Shown here piece after piece: positions 1 to 6,643 of a DNA stretch of 11,590 nt. The stretch spans positions 1 to 11,590 of the forward strand of contig JANXRT010000007.1 in NCBI GenBank assembly GCA_025356735.1, given 5' to 3'. Each line of letters opens with the position of its first letter. Positions within the stretch are counted from its first letter, which is position 1. Both the position numbers and the translations under genes were made by a program. The DNA is from Acetobacteraceae bacterium. GTDB taxonomy: Bacteria > Pseudomonadota > Alphaproteobacteria > Acetobacterales > Acetobacteraceae. A model generated the notes under the pieces. That model was not told where the DNA came from. It made no database searches and worked only from the letters and a program-made list of their open reading frames with translations.

Positions 1-378
1 GGCGAACTCCGTGCGCTGGGTCTCGCGATCTTCCCGGAACATGTCGCCATAGTAGTCGGCAGAGGCCGCCCAGGCATCGGCGTCACCGGGATTGGCTTCA
101 TGCTTGGCGACCTCTGCGGCGTAGAGGGTCCCCATGAGGCCCGCGATGACCCGTGGGCTTAACGCCGTCGTGCCGTTGCGCGCGGCCGAGAGAGTGGCTT
201 CAAACCGCGCCAAGGCTGGCCCCGCCAGTCGCCGCGCTTCATGCGGGTCCTTGGTTCGGAGGCTGAGCTTCAACTCCGTCTTGCCAACGCCAGCCCGCAA
301 AGCAACAGGGACCACCTTGCGGACCCAATAAACGCCGGTCTTCGGATGGGCGTAGGGACGAGACATTGCGAGAACCAT
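1..378 (-). CDS. Tyrosine recombinase (phage-type integrase), N-terminal part, runs off window
   Basis: Reading leftward from ATG at 378 there is an open frame of 126 codons to base 1 with no stop. The protein begins MVLAMSRPYAHPKTGVYWVR and continues with VPVALR, KTELKLSLRTKDPHEARR and a helical stretch. This pattern of a short beta-rich head (HPKTGVYWVRK) followed by 'SLRTKDPxEA' is typical of the DUF6538 arm-type DNA-binding head of site-specific integrases. The catalytic R-HxxR-Y domain would lie outside the window and cannot be checked. The start could be ATG 378 or ATG 366; the family often begins close to 'SRPY', and neither has a strong ribosome binding site. It lies 85 bases downstream of tRNA-Phe and is read in the same direction, which strongly suggests an element integrated at the 3' end of that tRNA. 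The family call comes from recognition, not a search. Confidence 0.82.
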   Translation of the reverse strand, partial: MVLAMSRPYAHPKTGVYWVRKVVPVALRAGVGKTELKLSLRTKDPHEARRLAGPALARFEATLSAARNGTTALSPRVIAGLMGTLYAAEVAKHEANPGDADAWAASADYYGDMFREDRETQRTEFA

Positions 379-401
379 TTGGACCACCCGGTTGGACCAC
401 C
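379..401. repeat. Tandem 10-bp direct repeat just upstream of the integrase start
   Basis: TTGGACCACC occurs at 379-388 and again at 392-401, separated by CGG (13-base period). The copies lie immediately upstream of the integrase start, between it and the tRNA 3' end. Short direct repeats here could be arm-type integrase binding sites or an operator for integrase expression. That role is inference; the repeat itself is exact. Confidence 0.5.
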
Positions 402-463
402 GCGCCGGGCTAAGTCACTGAGTAGCCTAGGTTCTTCGCCGCATCAACCACTTAATGGAAGGA

Positions 464-539
464 TGGTGCCCAGGGGAGGAATTGAACCACCGACACTGCA
501 ATTTTCAGTCGCATGCTCTACCAACTGAGCTACCTGGGC
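464..539 (-). tRNA. tRNA-Phe (GAA)
   Basis: The minus strand from 539 to 464 folds as a 76-base tRNA. The acceptor arm pairs GCCCAGG with CCTGGGC. The D-arm reads GCTCAGTTGGTAGAGC, and the T-arm contains GGTTCAATTC. The anticodon stem TGCGA/TTGCA encloses the loop CTGAAAA, giving anticodon GAA (Phe). The discriminator base is A and the CCA end is encoded at 466-464. The gene is intact although an integrase lies just downstream, as expected when an integrating element rebuilds the tRNA 3' end. It follows yacG on the same strand, an arrangement also seen in related alphaproteobacteria. Confidence 0.97.
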
Positions 540-549
540 GCCCGCATGG

Positions 550-578
550 GGGATAGCCCAACGAAACCGGCCGATCAA
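550..578 (-). promoter_or_regulatory. Candidate sigma-70 promoter of tRNA-Phe
   Basis: On the minus strand TTGATC (578-573) is followed after exactly 17 bases by TATCCC (555-550), placing transcription start about 4 bases before the mature tRNA 5' end at 539. It lies right after the yacG stop codon. The -10 box is only half consensus, so this is a pattern match. Confidence 0.4.
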
Positions 579-579
579 G

Positions 580-756
580 TCACTCCAGTGATGAAACCTC
601 GCCATCGTCGGACTCGGTCGATGGCACGCGGTAGCTTTCGGTGAACCACCGCCCAAGATCGACATCGGCGCACCGGCGCGAGCAGAACGGCCGCAGGCGC
701 GACTCGATGTCGTTGGCCACGGGGCGTGAGCAGATCGGGCAGCGGGTTTCAGCCAT
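580..756 (-). CDS. yacG: YacG-type zinc-binding DNA gyrase inhibitor
   Basis: A 58-residue protein (MAETRCPICSRPV...) with four zinc-ligand cysteines at C6, C9, C25 and C29 in the CPxC-x15-CSxxC pattern, followed by DLGRW. This is the YacG signature (often annotated DNA gyrase inhibitor, zinc-binding). The C-terminus is acidic (ESDDGEVSSLE). In E. coli YacG binds GyrB and blocks gyrase DNA binding; the role here is inferred from family. The start at 756 is preferred over an upstream ATG at 804 because GGAGG lies at good spacing before it and the CPxC motif normally sits close to the N-terminus. The start overlaps the stop of the preceding RNase E/G gene by 8 bases (ATGGCTGA), suggesting translational coupling. 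Confidence 0.9.
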   Translation of the reverse strand: MAETRCPICSRPVANDIESRLRPFCSRRCADVDLGRWFTESYRVPSTESDDGEVSSLE

Positions 757-1831
757 CTTCCAGCCTCCATCCGGGTAATCCAGGATCGCTGCGCAGGATG
801 GCACGGCGGCCTGTCAAGCGCGCGAAGTCGGCGACCGCCACGATGTCGGCGGCCAGGGCCGAAACAATCGCCGGTGATGCGGCCAGGATCTGGTTTCGTG
901 CCGACTCCGCCATCAGCGCCCGCAATCCCCGCAGCCCAGCGGCATGTGGGCCTGTCAACATTTCGTGCAAGGGCGGATGGATGCGCAGGCGCGAGATCTC
1001 GGCCAGGCCCAACGCCGTGAAGCCGAGGAAGCGCGGCCGCAGCGGATCGGCGGCCAGCGCTTCGGTTAGGGCAGGGCCCAGGGCCAGCCGGCGGCTCGTC
1101 TTCATGCCCGCGAAATCGAGCAGGATGGCGCCGGACAGGTTTCGCAGCCGAATCTGCGCCGCGATCGCCGGAATGGCCGCGCGGTTCAGCAACATCTGCG
1201 AGGATGCTTTGTGGCCCCGCGCCGCCGTCGCGCCGCCGGCATCGACATCGATCGCGACCAGCGCAGGCGTCGGAAAAACGCTCATCCGCGCGCCGCCCGG
1301 CAGTCCGGCCTCGGGTTGCATCAGCGCATCAATGGTGGATTCGAGGGAGTCGTCGAGTTTTTCGCGTCGCACCGAAATTCGTTCGCCGAGGATCGGCCGC
1401 AAATCGGCGACCAGCGCCGGATCGTCGGCGAAGATAGCGGCGTCCGGGTATAAAGACGCAAACCGCTCGACCGGGCCGGCACCACGCGCCAGCAGCACGA
1501 CCGGGCCGTCGGGCGGAACGGCAACACCCAGCTGGGCCGATAGCCGCGGGCCCTTGCCGCCCTGGGCGGCGCGGGTAATCCGCACGCCGATCGCCGCACC
1601 TTCCGACAGGCCTGCGGCGCCCTCGCTGTCGGGCAGGAAGCCGTCGGTATCCGGCAGCCGCACGAAGGCGCCGCCCATCGCCGGCACCATGGCAGTCACC
1701 CGGCCTCGCAGGATATCGCCGACGCCATCGGGCGCGCCGCGCCGCCAGATCGAAAAATCCAGCAGCCGGTCGCCGTCCGCCACCGCCACCCAAACCTCGC
1801 CAGGCGAGCAGGTGGCGTGGATCGCGGTCAC
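749..1831 (-). CDS. Short ribonuclease E/G family protein
   Basis: 360 residues from a GTG start. An S1-like RNA-binding region lies at about residues 36-100 (DILRGRVTAMVPAMGGAFV...). The DNase-I-like catalytic core has LVAIDVDAGGAT with D195, and ILLDFAGMK with D239. These align with RNase E 'TAIDINSA' (D303) and 'IVIDFIDM' (D346), the magnesium-binding catalytic pair. LGFTALGLAEISRLR matches the following 'GLxExSRxR' stretch. No CPxC zinc-link is present, so dimer/tetramer assembly probably differs from E. coli RNase E and RNase G; short forms of this kind occur beside maf and yacG in alphaproteobacteria. The likely role is endonucleolytic RNA processing in the cytoplasm. The GTG start overlaps the maf stop (GTGA). 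The frame stays open upstream to 1975, but that extension lies inside maf and does not look like the family. Confidence 0.88.
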   Translation of the reverse strand: MTAIHATCSPGEVWVAVADGDRLLDFSIWRRGAPDGVGDILRGRVTAMVPAMGGAFVRLPDTDGFLPDSEGAAGLSEGAAIGVRITRAAQGGKGPRLSAQLGVAVPPDGPVVLLARGAGPVERFASLYPDAAIFADDPALVADLRPILGERISVRREKLDDSLESTIDALMQPEAGLPGGARMSVFPTPALVAIDVDAGGATAARGHKASSQMLLNRAAIPAIAAQIRLRNLSGAILLDFAGMKTSRRLALGPALTEALAADPLRPRFLGFTALGLAEISRLRIHPPLHEMLTGPHAAGLRGLRALMAESARNQILAASPAIVSALAADIVAVADFARLTGRRAILRSDPGLPGWRLEDG

Positions 1832-2403
1832 GGAATCGGCATTCCGGCGCCGCGCAGCAGTTGCGCCGTTTCGAACAGCGGCAGCCCGACGACATTGGAG
1901 TAGGAGCCTGACAGAAACCGCACGAAGCTCGCCGCCACACCCTGGATGGCATAGCCTCCGGCCTTGCCGCGCCATTCCTCGGTCGCGATGTATCTCTCCA
2001 TCTGTGCCGAGGTCAGCCGCGAGAACGCGACCACGCTTTCCACGACGCGCTCGGTTCGCCGCCCGTCAGGCGCCAACAGCACGACGGCCGTGATCACCGC
2101 GTGCCGCCGTCCCGACAGTTTCTCCAGGCAAACGCGCGCCGTATGCGCATCCTCGGCCTTTGGCAACATGCGCCGGCCGAGCGCGACGACCGTGTCCGCC
2201 GCCAGCACATAGGCGCCAGAGGCGGTCAGAGGCACCGCCTTGGCCCGTGCCAGCCGCTGTGCCAGCTCGCGTGGAAGTTCGTCTCGTTTTGGGGTTTCGT
2301 CGATGTCGGCGGCAACCACCCGGGTGGGAACGATGCCGATCTGCGCCAATAACGCCAACCGACGAGGGCTGGCCGAGGCCAGCACCAGATCGAAAGAGGT
2401 CAC
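1828..2403 (-). CDS. maf: Maf-family nucleoside triphosphate pyrophosphatase
   Basis: 191 residues with the full set of Maf motifs: SASPRR at residues 10-15, ADIDE at 32-36, AADTVV with catalytic D70, SGRRH, EWRGKAGGYAIQG and GSYSNVVGLPL. Family members hydrolyse non-canonical or selected NTPs (dTTP/UTP or m7GTP types) to NMP and pyrophosphate, as house-cleaning enzymes. Exact substrate cannot be fixed from sequence alone. The start is GTG, overlapping the infA stop as GTGA, with no strong ribosome binding site of its own. Translation therefore probably depends on ribosomes finishing infA. Length is normal for the family. Confidence 0.93.
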   Translation of the reverse strand: MTSFDLVLASASPRRLALLAQIGIVPTRVVAADIDETPKRDELPRELAQRLARAKAVPLTASGAYVLAADTVVALGRRMLPKAEDAHTARVCLEKLSGRRHAVITAVVLLAPDGRRTERVVESVVAFSRLTSAQMERYIATEEWRGKAGGYAIQGVAASFVRFLSGSYSNVVGLPLFETAQLLRGAGMPIP

Positions 2404-2618
2404 TTGAATCGAAAGGTGATCCGGCCCTTGCTCAAATCGTATGGCGTCATCTCGACGTTGACCCGGTCGCCGGCAAGTACACGGATGCGGTTCTTGCGCA
2501 TCTTGCCGCTGGTATGGGCCAGGATCGTGTGTTCGTTCTCGAGCTTCACGCGGAACATCGCGTTTGGCAGTAGCTCCATCACGGTGCCGCTGAACTCGAT
2601 CATCTCTTCTTTAGACAT
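2400..2618 (-). CDS. infA: Translation initiation factor IF-1
   Basis: 72 residues, MSKEEMIEFSGTVMELLPNA..., an S1/OB-fold protein with the near-invariant FRVKLENEH, AHTSGKMRKNRIRVLAGDRV and TPYDLSKGRITFRFK segments. IF-1 binds the 30S A site during initiation. A clear ribosome binding site (GAGG, five bases before ATG 2618) supports the start. It is the first gene of a four-gene unit with maf, RNase E/G and yacG, and has its own candidate promoter at 2667-2695. Confidence 0.98.
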   Translation of the reverse strand: MSKEEMIEFSGTVMELLPNAMFRVKLENEHTILAHTSGKMRKNRIRVLAGDRVNVEMTPYDLSKGRITFRFK

Positions 2619-2633
2619 CAGGCCTCATTCATT

Positions 2634-2659
2634 GGTTGCATTCGTGGGGGTTGCATTCG
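2634..2659. repeat. Duplicated 11-bp motif in the infA leader
   Basis: GGTTGCATTCG occurs at 2634-2644 and 2649-2659 (15-base period), between the candidate promoter and the infA ribosome binding site. On the transcribed strand this is two copies of CGAATGCAACC. Function unknown; it could be a local duplication or a regulatory leader motif. Confidence 0.45.
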
Positions 2660-2666
2660 CGGGCGG

Positions 2667-2695
2667 AACATGGTCGCCACCCCCCGCAAGGTCAA
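2667..2695 (-). promoter_or_regulatory. Candidate promoter of infA-maf-RNase-yacG
   Basis: On the minus strand CTTGACC has its -35 hexamer TTGACC at 2695-2690, followed after 17 bases by CATGTT at 2672-2667. CTTGAC is the typical alphaproteobacterial -35. The predicted start leaves a leader of about 40 bases containing the duplicated motif. The box lies after the hisD stop, so infA can be expressed independently of the histidine genes. The -10 is weak. Confidence 0.5.
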
Positions 2696-2707
2696 GCAAC
2701 CCGCCGT

Positions 2708-4009
2708 TCAGCCGCCAGCGTTGAGCGCCAGGCGAAGTGCCACGCTGCGGCCATGCGCGTCCAGGCCTTCCGCCGCGGCCAGCGCCACGGCCGCCGGGCC
2801 GACCTGGCGCAATGCCGCCGCATCGGCCGAAACCCAGGTCGTGCGCTTGAGGAAATCGAACACGGCGAGGCCCGAGGCGAACCGCGCGGTGCGTCCGGTG
2901 GGCAGCACGTGGTTCGGACCCGCCACGTAGTCGCCGATCGCCTCCGGGCACCAGGGTCCTAAGAAAGCAGCCCCGGCATGGCGAATCCGGGTAAAGATCG
3001 CCTCGGGTTCGGGCGTCATGATCTGCAGATGCTCGGGTGCGATGCGGTCGCATAGCATCACCGCCTCATCCCAGTCCCGCACCACGATGATCGCGCCGTG
3101 ACGGTTCCAGCTTGCCCCGGCGATCACCGCGCGCGGCAGGTCGGCTAAGGCCGCCATCACCGAAGCGGCCACCGCGTCGGCAAATCCGGCATCGTCCGTG
3201 ATCAGGATCGACTGCGCCGCCTCGTCATGCTCTGCCTGGGCCAGCAGATCCATCGCCACATGCACCGGGTCGTTGGCCGCACCGGCGATAACCAGAACCT
3301 CCGACGGCCCCGCGATGTTGTCGATGCCGACGCGGCCGAACACCTGGCGCTTGGCCTCCGCGACATAGGCGTTGCCGGGGCCGACGATGCGATCCACCGG
3401 CGCGATGCTTTTCGTTCCGAAGGCCAAAGCCGCCACCGCCTGCGCGCCGCCGGCCCGGTAGATCTCCGAAACCCCCGCCAGATCGGCCGCCGCCAGCACC
3501 AACGGGTTGAGCACGCCGTCCGGCGTCGGCACGCACATCGCAATCCTCCCGACCCCGGCGACGCGCGCTGGCAGCGCGTTCATCAGCACCGACGACGGAT
3601 ACGCCGCCTTGCCGCCCGGCACGTAGATCCCAACCGAGTCGAGCGGCCCCCAGCGCAAGCCCAAGGTCAGCCCGGCGGCGTCGGTCATGCGCAGGTCGAG
3701 CGGCATCTGGGCGCGGTGAAAGGCCTCTATCCGCTCCGCCGCCAGCCCAAGCGCCGCCATCAGCGCCGCCGGGATCGAGGCCACCGCCGCCTTGATCTCT
3801 CCAAGCGCCACCCGGACCGTGGCCGCGGTCAGCAGATGCCGATCGAACCGGTGCGTGTACTCGAACAAGGCCGCATCGCCGCGCGACCGCACCGCGGCGA
3901 TGATGGCTGCCACCGCCTCATCGACCCGATCCGTGGTTTCCCGCGACTCGCCCAGCAGCGCATCGAACATCGCCGGAAAATCAGCGTCTTCTGTCGAAAG
4001 CCGCCTCAT
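2708..4009 (-). CDS. hisD: Histidinol dehydrogenase
   Basis: 433 residues, catalysing the last two NAD-dependent oxidations from L-histidinol to L-histidine. All key residues are present at the same numbers as in E. coli HisD: Q258/H261 region (LLAQAEHDE, zinc), E326 and H327 (APEHL), D360 and H367 (GDYVAGPNHVLPTG), and E414 and H419 (AEGLDAH). The signature GPGNAYVAEAKR followed by VGIDNIAGPSE is at about 210-237. The start at 4009 overlaps the hisG stop as ATGA, so the pair is probably co-translated; a longer in-frame reading to 4315 lies inside hisG and is not part of the protein. No further his gene follows: infA begins about 90 bases downstream. Confidence 0.97.
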   Translation of the reverse strand: MRRLSTEDADFPAMFDALLGESRETTDRVDEAVAAIIAAVRSRGDAALFEYTHRFDRHLLTAATVRVALGEIKAAVASIPAALMAALGLAAERIEAFHRAQMPLDLRMTDAAGLTLGLRWGPLDSVGIYVPGGKAAYPSSVLMNALPARVAGVGRIAMCVPTPDGVLNPLVLAAADLAGVSEIYRAGGAQAVAALAFGTKSIAPVDRIVGPGNAYVAEAKRQVFGRVGIDNIAGPSEVLVIAGAANDPVHVAMDLLAQAEHDEAAQSILITDDAGFADAVAASVMAALADLPRAVIAGASWNRHGAIIVVRDWDEAVMLCDRIAPEHLQIMTPEPEAIFTRIRHAGAAFLGPWCPEAIGDYVAGPNHVLPTGRTARFASGLAVFDFLKRTTWVSADAAALRQVGPAAVALAAAEGLDAHGRSVALRLALNAGG

Positions 4010-4701
4010 GCCGGCAGCATCGCCCGCCGAAACCGCTCGATCCAGGCGCCGATCGCCTCCGGCTGCGTCTTCAGCGCCGTGCGGTTGACGATCAGACGGC
4101 TGGTGATGGTGTCGATCACCTCCGTCTCGACCAGCCCGTTCGCCTTCAAGGTTGAGCCGGTGGCGACAAGATCGACGATCAGCCGGGCCAGACCCAACGT
4201 CGGCGCCAGCTCCATCGCCCCGGTCAGATGCACGACATCGGCATGAACGCCACGGGCCGCGAAATGGCGCCTGGCGATGGTCGGATACTTGGTCGCCACC
4301 CGCACCCGGCTCCACCTTGCCGGATCATCGCTGCCGGCGGTCGAAGCCGGCTCGGCCACCGAAATCCGGCAGGCGCCGATGCCCAGATCCAACGGCGCAT
4401 AAATCTCCGGATAGTCAAACTCCATCAGAACGTCGGCGCCGCAAATGCCGATTTGCGCCGCGCCGAACGCCACGAACGTCGCCACATCGAACGGGCGAAC
4501 GCGAACCACATCCAAATCCGGGTCCTCGGTCGGGAACCGCAGCCTCCGGCTATTCTCGTCCACGTAGTCGGCCGCCGGAACTATCCCTACGCGCGCCAGC
4601 AACGGCCCGCATTCGGACAGGATGCGACCTTTGGGCAGAGCCAGGATCAGAGGGCCAGTTGCCTCTGGTTCCAACGACTTAGCGAAATAGGGGGCAGTCA
4701 T
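4006..4701 (-). CDS. hisG: ATP phosphoribosyltransferase, short form (HisG-S)
   Basis: 231 residues, first step of histidine synthesis (ATP + PRPP to phosphoribosyl-ATP). N-terminal LILALPKGRILSE, central GICGADVLMEFDYPEIYAPLDLG, and the PRPP-binding loop DLVATGSTLKANGL are typical. The protein lacks the C-terminal ACT-like regulatory domain of the roughly 300-residue long form. By family knowledge it should therefore work with HisZ, which is not encoded in this window. The ATG at 4701 is chosen because GGAG stands about six bases before it; an in-frame TTG at 4713 is less likely. It lies 70 bases after murA, separated by a double-hairpin repeat, and overlaps hisD by four bases. Confidence 0.96.
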   Translation of the reverse strand: MTAPYFAKSLEPEATGPLILALPKGRILSECGPLLARVGIVPAADYVDENSRRLRFPTEDPDLDVVRVRPFDVATFVAFGAAQIGICGADVLMEFDYPEIYAPLDLGIGACRISVAEPASTAGSDDPARWSRVRVATKYPTIARRHFAARGVHADVVHLTGAMELAPTLGLARLIVDLVATGSTLKANGLVETEVIDTITSRLIVNRTALKTQPEAIGAWIERFRRAMLPA

Positions 4702-4720
4702 GGCAAACTCCAAGTAAGCA

Positions 4721-4761
4721 TGGGGCTCTGCCCCAAACCCCGCCAGAGGCAGCGCCCCTGG
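4721..4761. repeat. REP-like double-hairpin element between murA and hisG
   Basis: Two inverted repeats lie side by side: GGGGC-TCT-GCCCC at 4722-4734, and CCAGAGGC-AGC-GCCCCTGG at 4743-4761 (8-base arms, with one position giving a G-U pair on the murA-sense strand), joined by AAACCCCG. No T-tract follows either. The GC-rich mosaic resembles dispersed palindromic repeats I associate with Acetobacteraceae intergenic regions. In the RNA it could dampen or attenuate read-through from murA into hisG, or stabilise the murA 3' end. The repeat-family assignment is from memory. Confidence 0.6.
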
Positions 4762-4771
4762 ACCGCATTCG

Positions 4772-6040
4772 TTAGTCAGCCAGGCGTTCTATGTCGGCGC
4801 CGCAGGCAGCGAGCTTCTGTTCTACCGCCTCGTAGCCCCGGTCGAGGTGGTACACCCGGTTGACCACCGTGACACCGGCAGCCGCCAACCCGGCCAGCAC
4901 CAGCGACACCGACGCGCGTAAATCCGTCGCCATCACCGGCGCGCCCGACAGGGACGAAACGCCGCGAACAATCGCCGACGCCCCGTGCACGTTGATCCGC
5001 GCACCCATCCGGTTCAGCTCCTGAACATGCATGAACCGGTTCTCGAAGATCGTCTCGGTCACCATCGCCGCACCGTCCGCCACCGACATCAGAACCATGA
5101 ACTGAGCCTGCATGTCAGTCGGAAACCCGGGATACGGCTCGGTCATCACATCGACCCCGCGTAAACCAGACAACCGGCGAACCATCACGCCCTGCTCGTC
5201 CTCGTCCACGTCCACGCCGGTATCGCGCAAGATCCTGGCGACCGCGCCGAGATGATCCAGCCGCGCCCCGATCAGCCGCACCTCGCCCCCGGTAGCCGCC
5301 GTCGCGCAGGCATAGGTCCCGGTCTCGATCCGATCGGGAATGATCGAATGCTCGGCGCCGTGCAAAGTCGGAACACCCTCGATCACCAGCCGGTCGGTGC
5401 CGATGCCCTCGATCCGCGCCCCCATCGCCACCAGGCAGGCGCACAGATCAGAAATCTCCGGCTCGCGCGCCGCGTTGGACAGAACCGTTCGTCCATCCGC
5501 AAGGGCCGCCGCCATCACCAGGTTCTCGGTCGCGCCCACCGAGGCGAACGGCAGCACGATGACCGCGCCGGCGAGCTTGCCGCCACCCGCGACGCTGCCA
5601 TGGATGTAACCCGCCTCCAGCCGGAACACGGCGCCCATCTGCTCCAGCCCCTTGAGGTGCAGATCGACCGGCCGCGTGCCGATCGCGCAGCCGCCGGGCA
5701 GCGACACCCGAGCCTCCCCGGTGCGCGCCAGCAGCGGCCCGAGCACGAGGATCGACGCCCGCATCTTGCGCACGATGTCGTATGGCGCCTCGGTGTTGGT
5801 GATGGCACCGCCGAGAGACAGGCGGCGCCCGTCCGGCGTCGCATCCTCGACCGCGATGCCGTGCTGCGCCAGCAGGCTGCCCATCGTCTTGACATCGGCC
5901 AGCTGCGGCACGTTGGACAGGATAAGCCGGTCGTCGGTCAGCAGCCCAGCCGCCATCAGCGGCAGCGCCGCATTCTTGGCGCCGCTGATCACGATGTCGC
6001 CGTGCAGCGGCCGGCCGCCGCGAATGCGAATGCGGTCCAT
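4772..6040 (-). CDS. murA: UDP-N-acetylglucosamine 1-carboxyvinyltransferase
   Basis: 422 residues, first committed step of peptidoglycan synthesis: transfer of enolpyruvate from PEP to UDP-GlcNAc in the cytoplasm. It begins MDRIRIRGGRPLHGDIVISG with the K22/N23 pair. The catalytic-loop cysteine is C118 in LPGGCAIGTRPVDLH; the family cysteine is the usual reason for fosfomycin sensitivity, and here it is Cys rather than the resistant Asp form. EPYPGFPTDMQAQFM carries the catalytic aspartate equivalent to E. coli D305. Length is normal. GAGGGA stands six bases before ATG 6040 and overlaps the dcd stop codon, indicating coupling with dcd, nine bases upstream. Confidence 0.98.
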   Translation of the reverse strand: MDRIRIRGGRPLHGDIVISGAKNAALPLMAAGLLTDDRLILSNVPQLADVKTMGSLLAQHGIAVEDATPDGRRLSLGGAITNTEAPYDIVRKMRASILVLGPLLARTGEARVSLPGGCAIGTRPVDLHLKGLEQMGAVFRLEAGYIHGSVAGGGKLAGAVIVLPFASVGATENLVMAAALADGRTVLSNAAREPEISDLCACLVAMGARIEGIGTDRLVIEGVPTLHGAEHSIIPDRIETGTYACATAATGGEVRLIGARLDHLGAVARILRDTGVDVDEDEQGVMVRRLSGLRGVDVMTEPYPGFPTDMQAQFMVLMSVADGAAMVTETIFENRFMHVQELNRMGARINVHGASAIVRGVSSLSGAPVMATDLRASVSLVLAGLAAAGVTVVNRVYHLDRGYEAVEQKLAACGADIERLAD

Positions 6041-6049
6041 GTTTTTCCC

Positions 6050-6607
6050 TCAACCCATCCGCGGCAGCGACACGCCGCGCTGGCCCATGTACTTGCCGGC
6101 CTTGTCGGCATAGCTCGTCTCGCAAGGCTCGTTGCCCTGCAGGAAAAGAAACTGACAAATGCCCTCATGGGCATGGATCTTGGCCGGCAGCGGCGTGGTG
6201 TTGGAGATCTCGATCGTCACCTGGCCCTCCCATTCCGGCTCCAGCGGCGTCACGTTGACGATGATCCCACACCGCGCATAGGTCGATTTGCCGAGACACA
6301 CCACCAGGATATCGCGCGGTATCCGAAAGTATTCGACCGTGTGGGTGAGGGCGAAGCTGTTCGGCGGGATGATGCAGACATCGGTCTTGCGATCGACGAA
6401 GCTGCTCGGGCTGAACGCCTTCGGGTCGATCACCGCGCTGTCGACATTGGTGAATATCTTGAACTGGTCGGCCGCGCGCGCGTCGTAGCCGTAGCTCGAC
6501 AACCCATAGCTGATTACCCCGTCGCGCTTCTGCGTTTCGACGAAGGGCTCGATCATGCCGTGCTCCGTCGCCATGCGGCGGATCCATCGGTCGGACATCA
6601 CGGCCAT
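6050..6607 (-). CDS. dcd: dCTP deaminase
   Basis: 185 residues, deaminating dCTP to dUTP as a step toward dTMP. Recognisable blocks are GMIEPFVE, YGLSSYGYDARAADQFKIFTN, the active-site stretch KSTYARCGIIVNVTPLEPEW with EGQVTIEISN supplying the catalytic glutamate, and HAHEGICQFLFLQG. The start MAVMSDRWIRRMA matches the N-terminus I know for alphaproteobacterial Dcd; ATG 6598 is an alternative. The ribosome binding site is weak (GGAG about 12 bases upstream). The gene lies 36 bases after a small ORF and nine bases before murA, on the same strand. Confidence 0.96.
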   Translation of the reverse strand: MAVMSDRWIRRMATEHGMIEPFVETQKRDGVISYGLSSYGYDARAADQFKIFTNVDSAVIDPKAFSPSSFVDRKTDVCIIPPNSFALTHTVEYFRIPRDILVVCLGKSTYARCGIIVNVTPLEPEWEGQVTIEISNTTPLPAKIHAHEGICQFLFLQGNEPCETSYADKAGKYMGQRGVSLPRMG

Positions 6608-6643
6608 GGCGGGACAGGTCTCCGGGTGGGCAGCGGCGCAGCT

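Noticed and set aside
408..427. GGCTA...TAGCC hairpin downstream of tRNA-Phe
   Set aside because: A five-base stem with a ten-base loop is expected by chance; not strong enough for a terminator or binding site.
1832..1975. Longer N-terminus for the RNase E/G gene from 1975
   Set aside because: It lies wholly inside maf in another frame and reads as Arg/Cys-rich noise. The GTG at 1831 overlaps the maf stop and begins the family-like sequence.
726..2093. 455-codon plus-strand open frame opposite the RNase E/G gene
   Set aside because: Its product is Arg/Ser/Ala/Pro-rich with no recognisable domain, and it lies opposite two genes with clear family motifs.
3227..4246. 339-codon plus-strand open frame opposite hisD/hisG
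   Set aside because: Shadow frame: low-complexity Arg/His/Gln content and antisense to two intact his genes.
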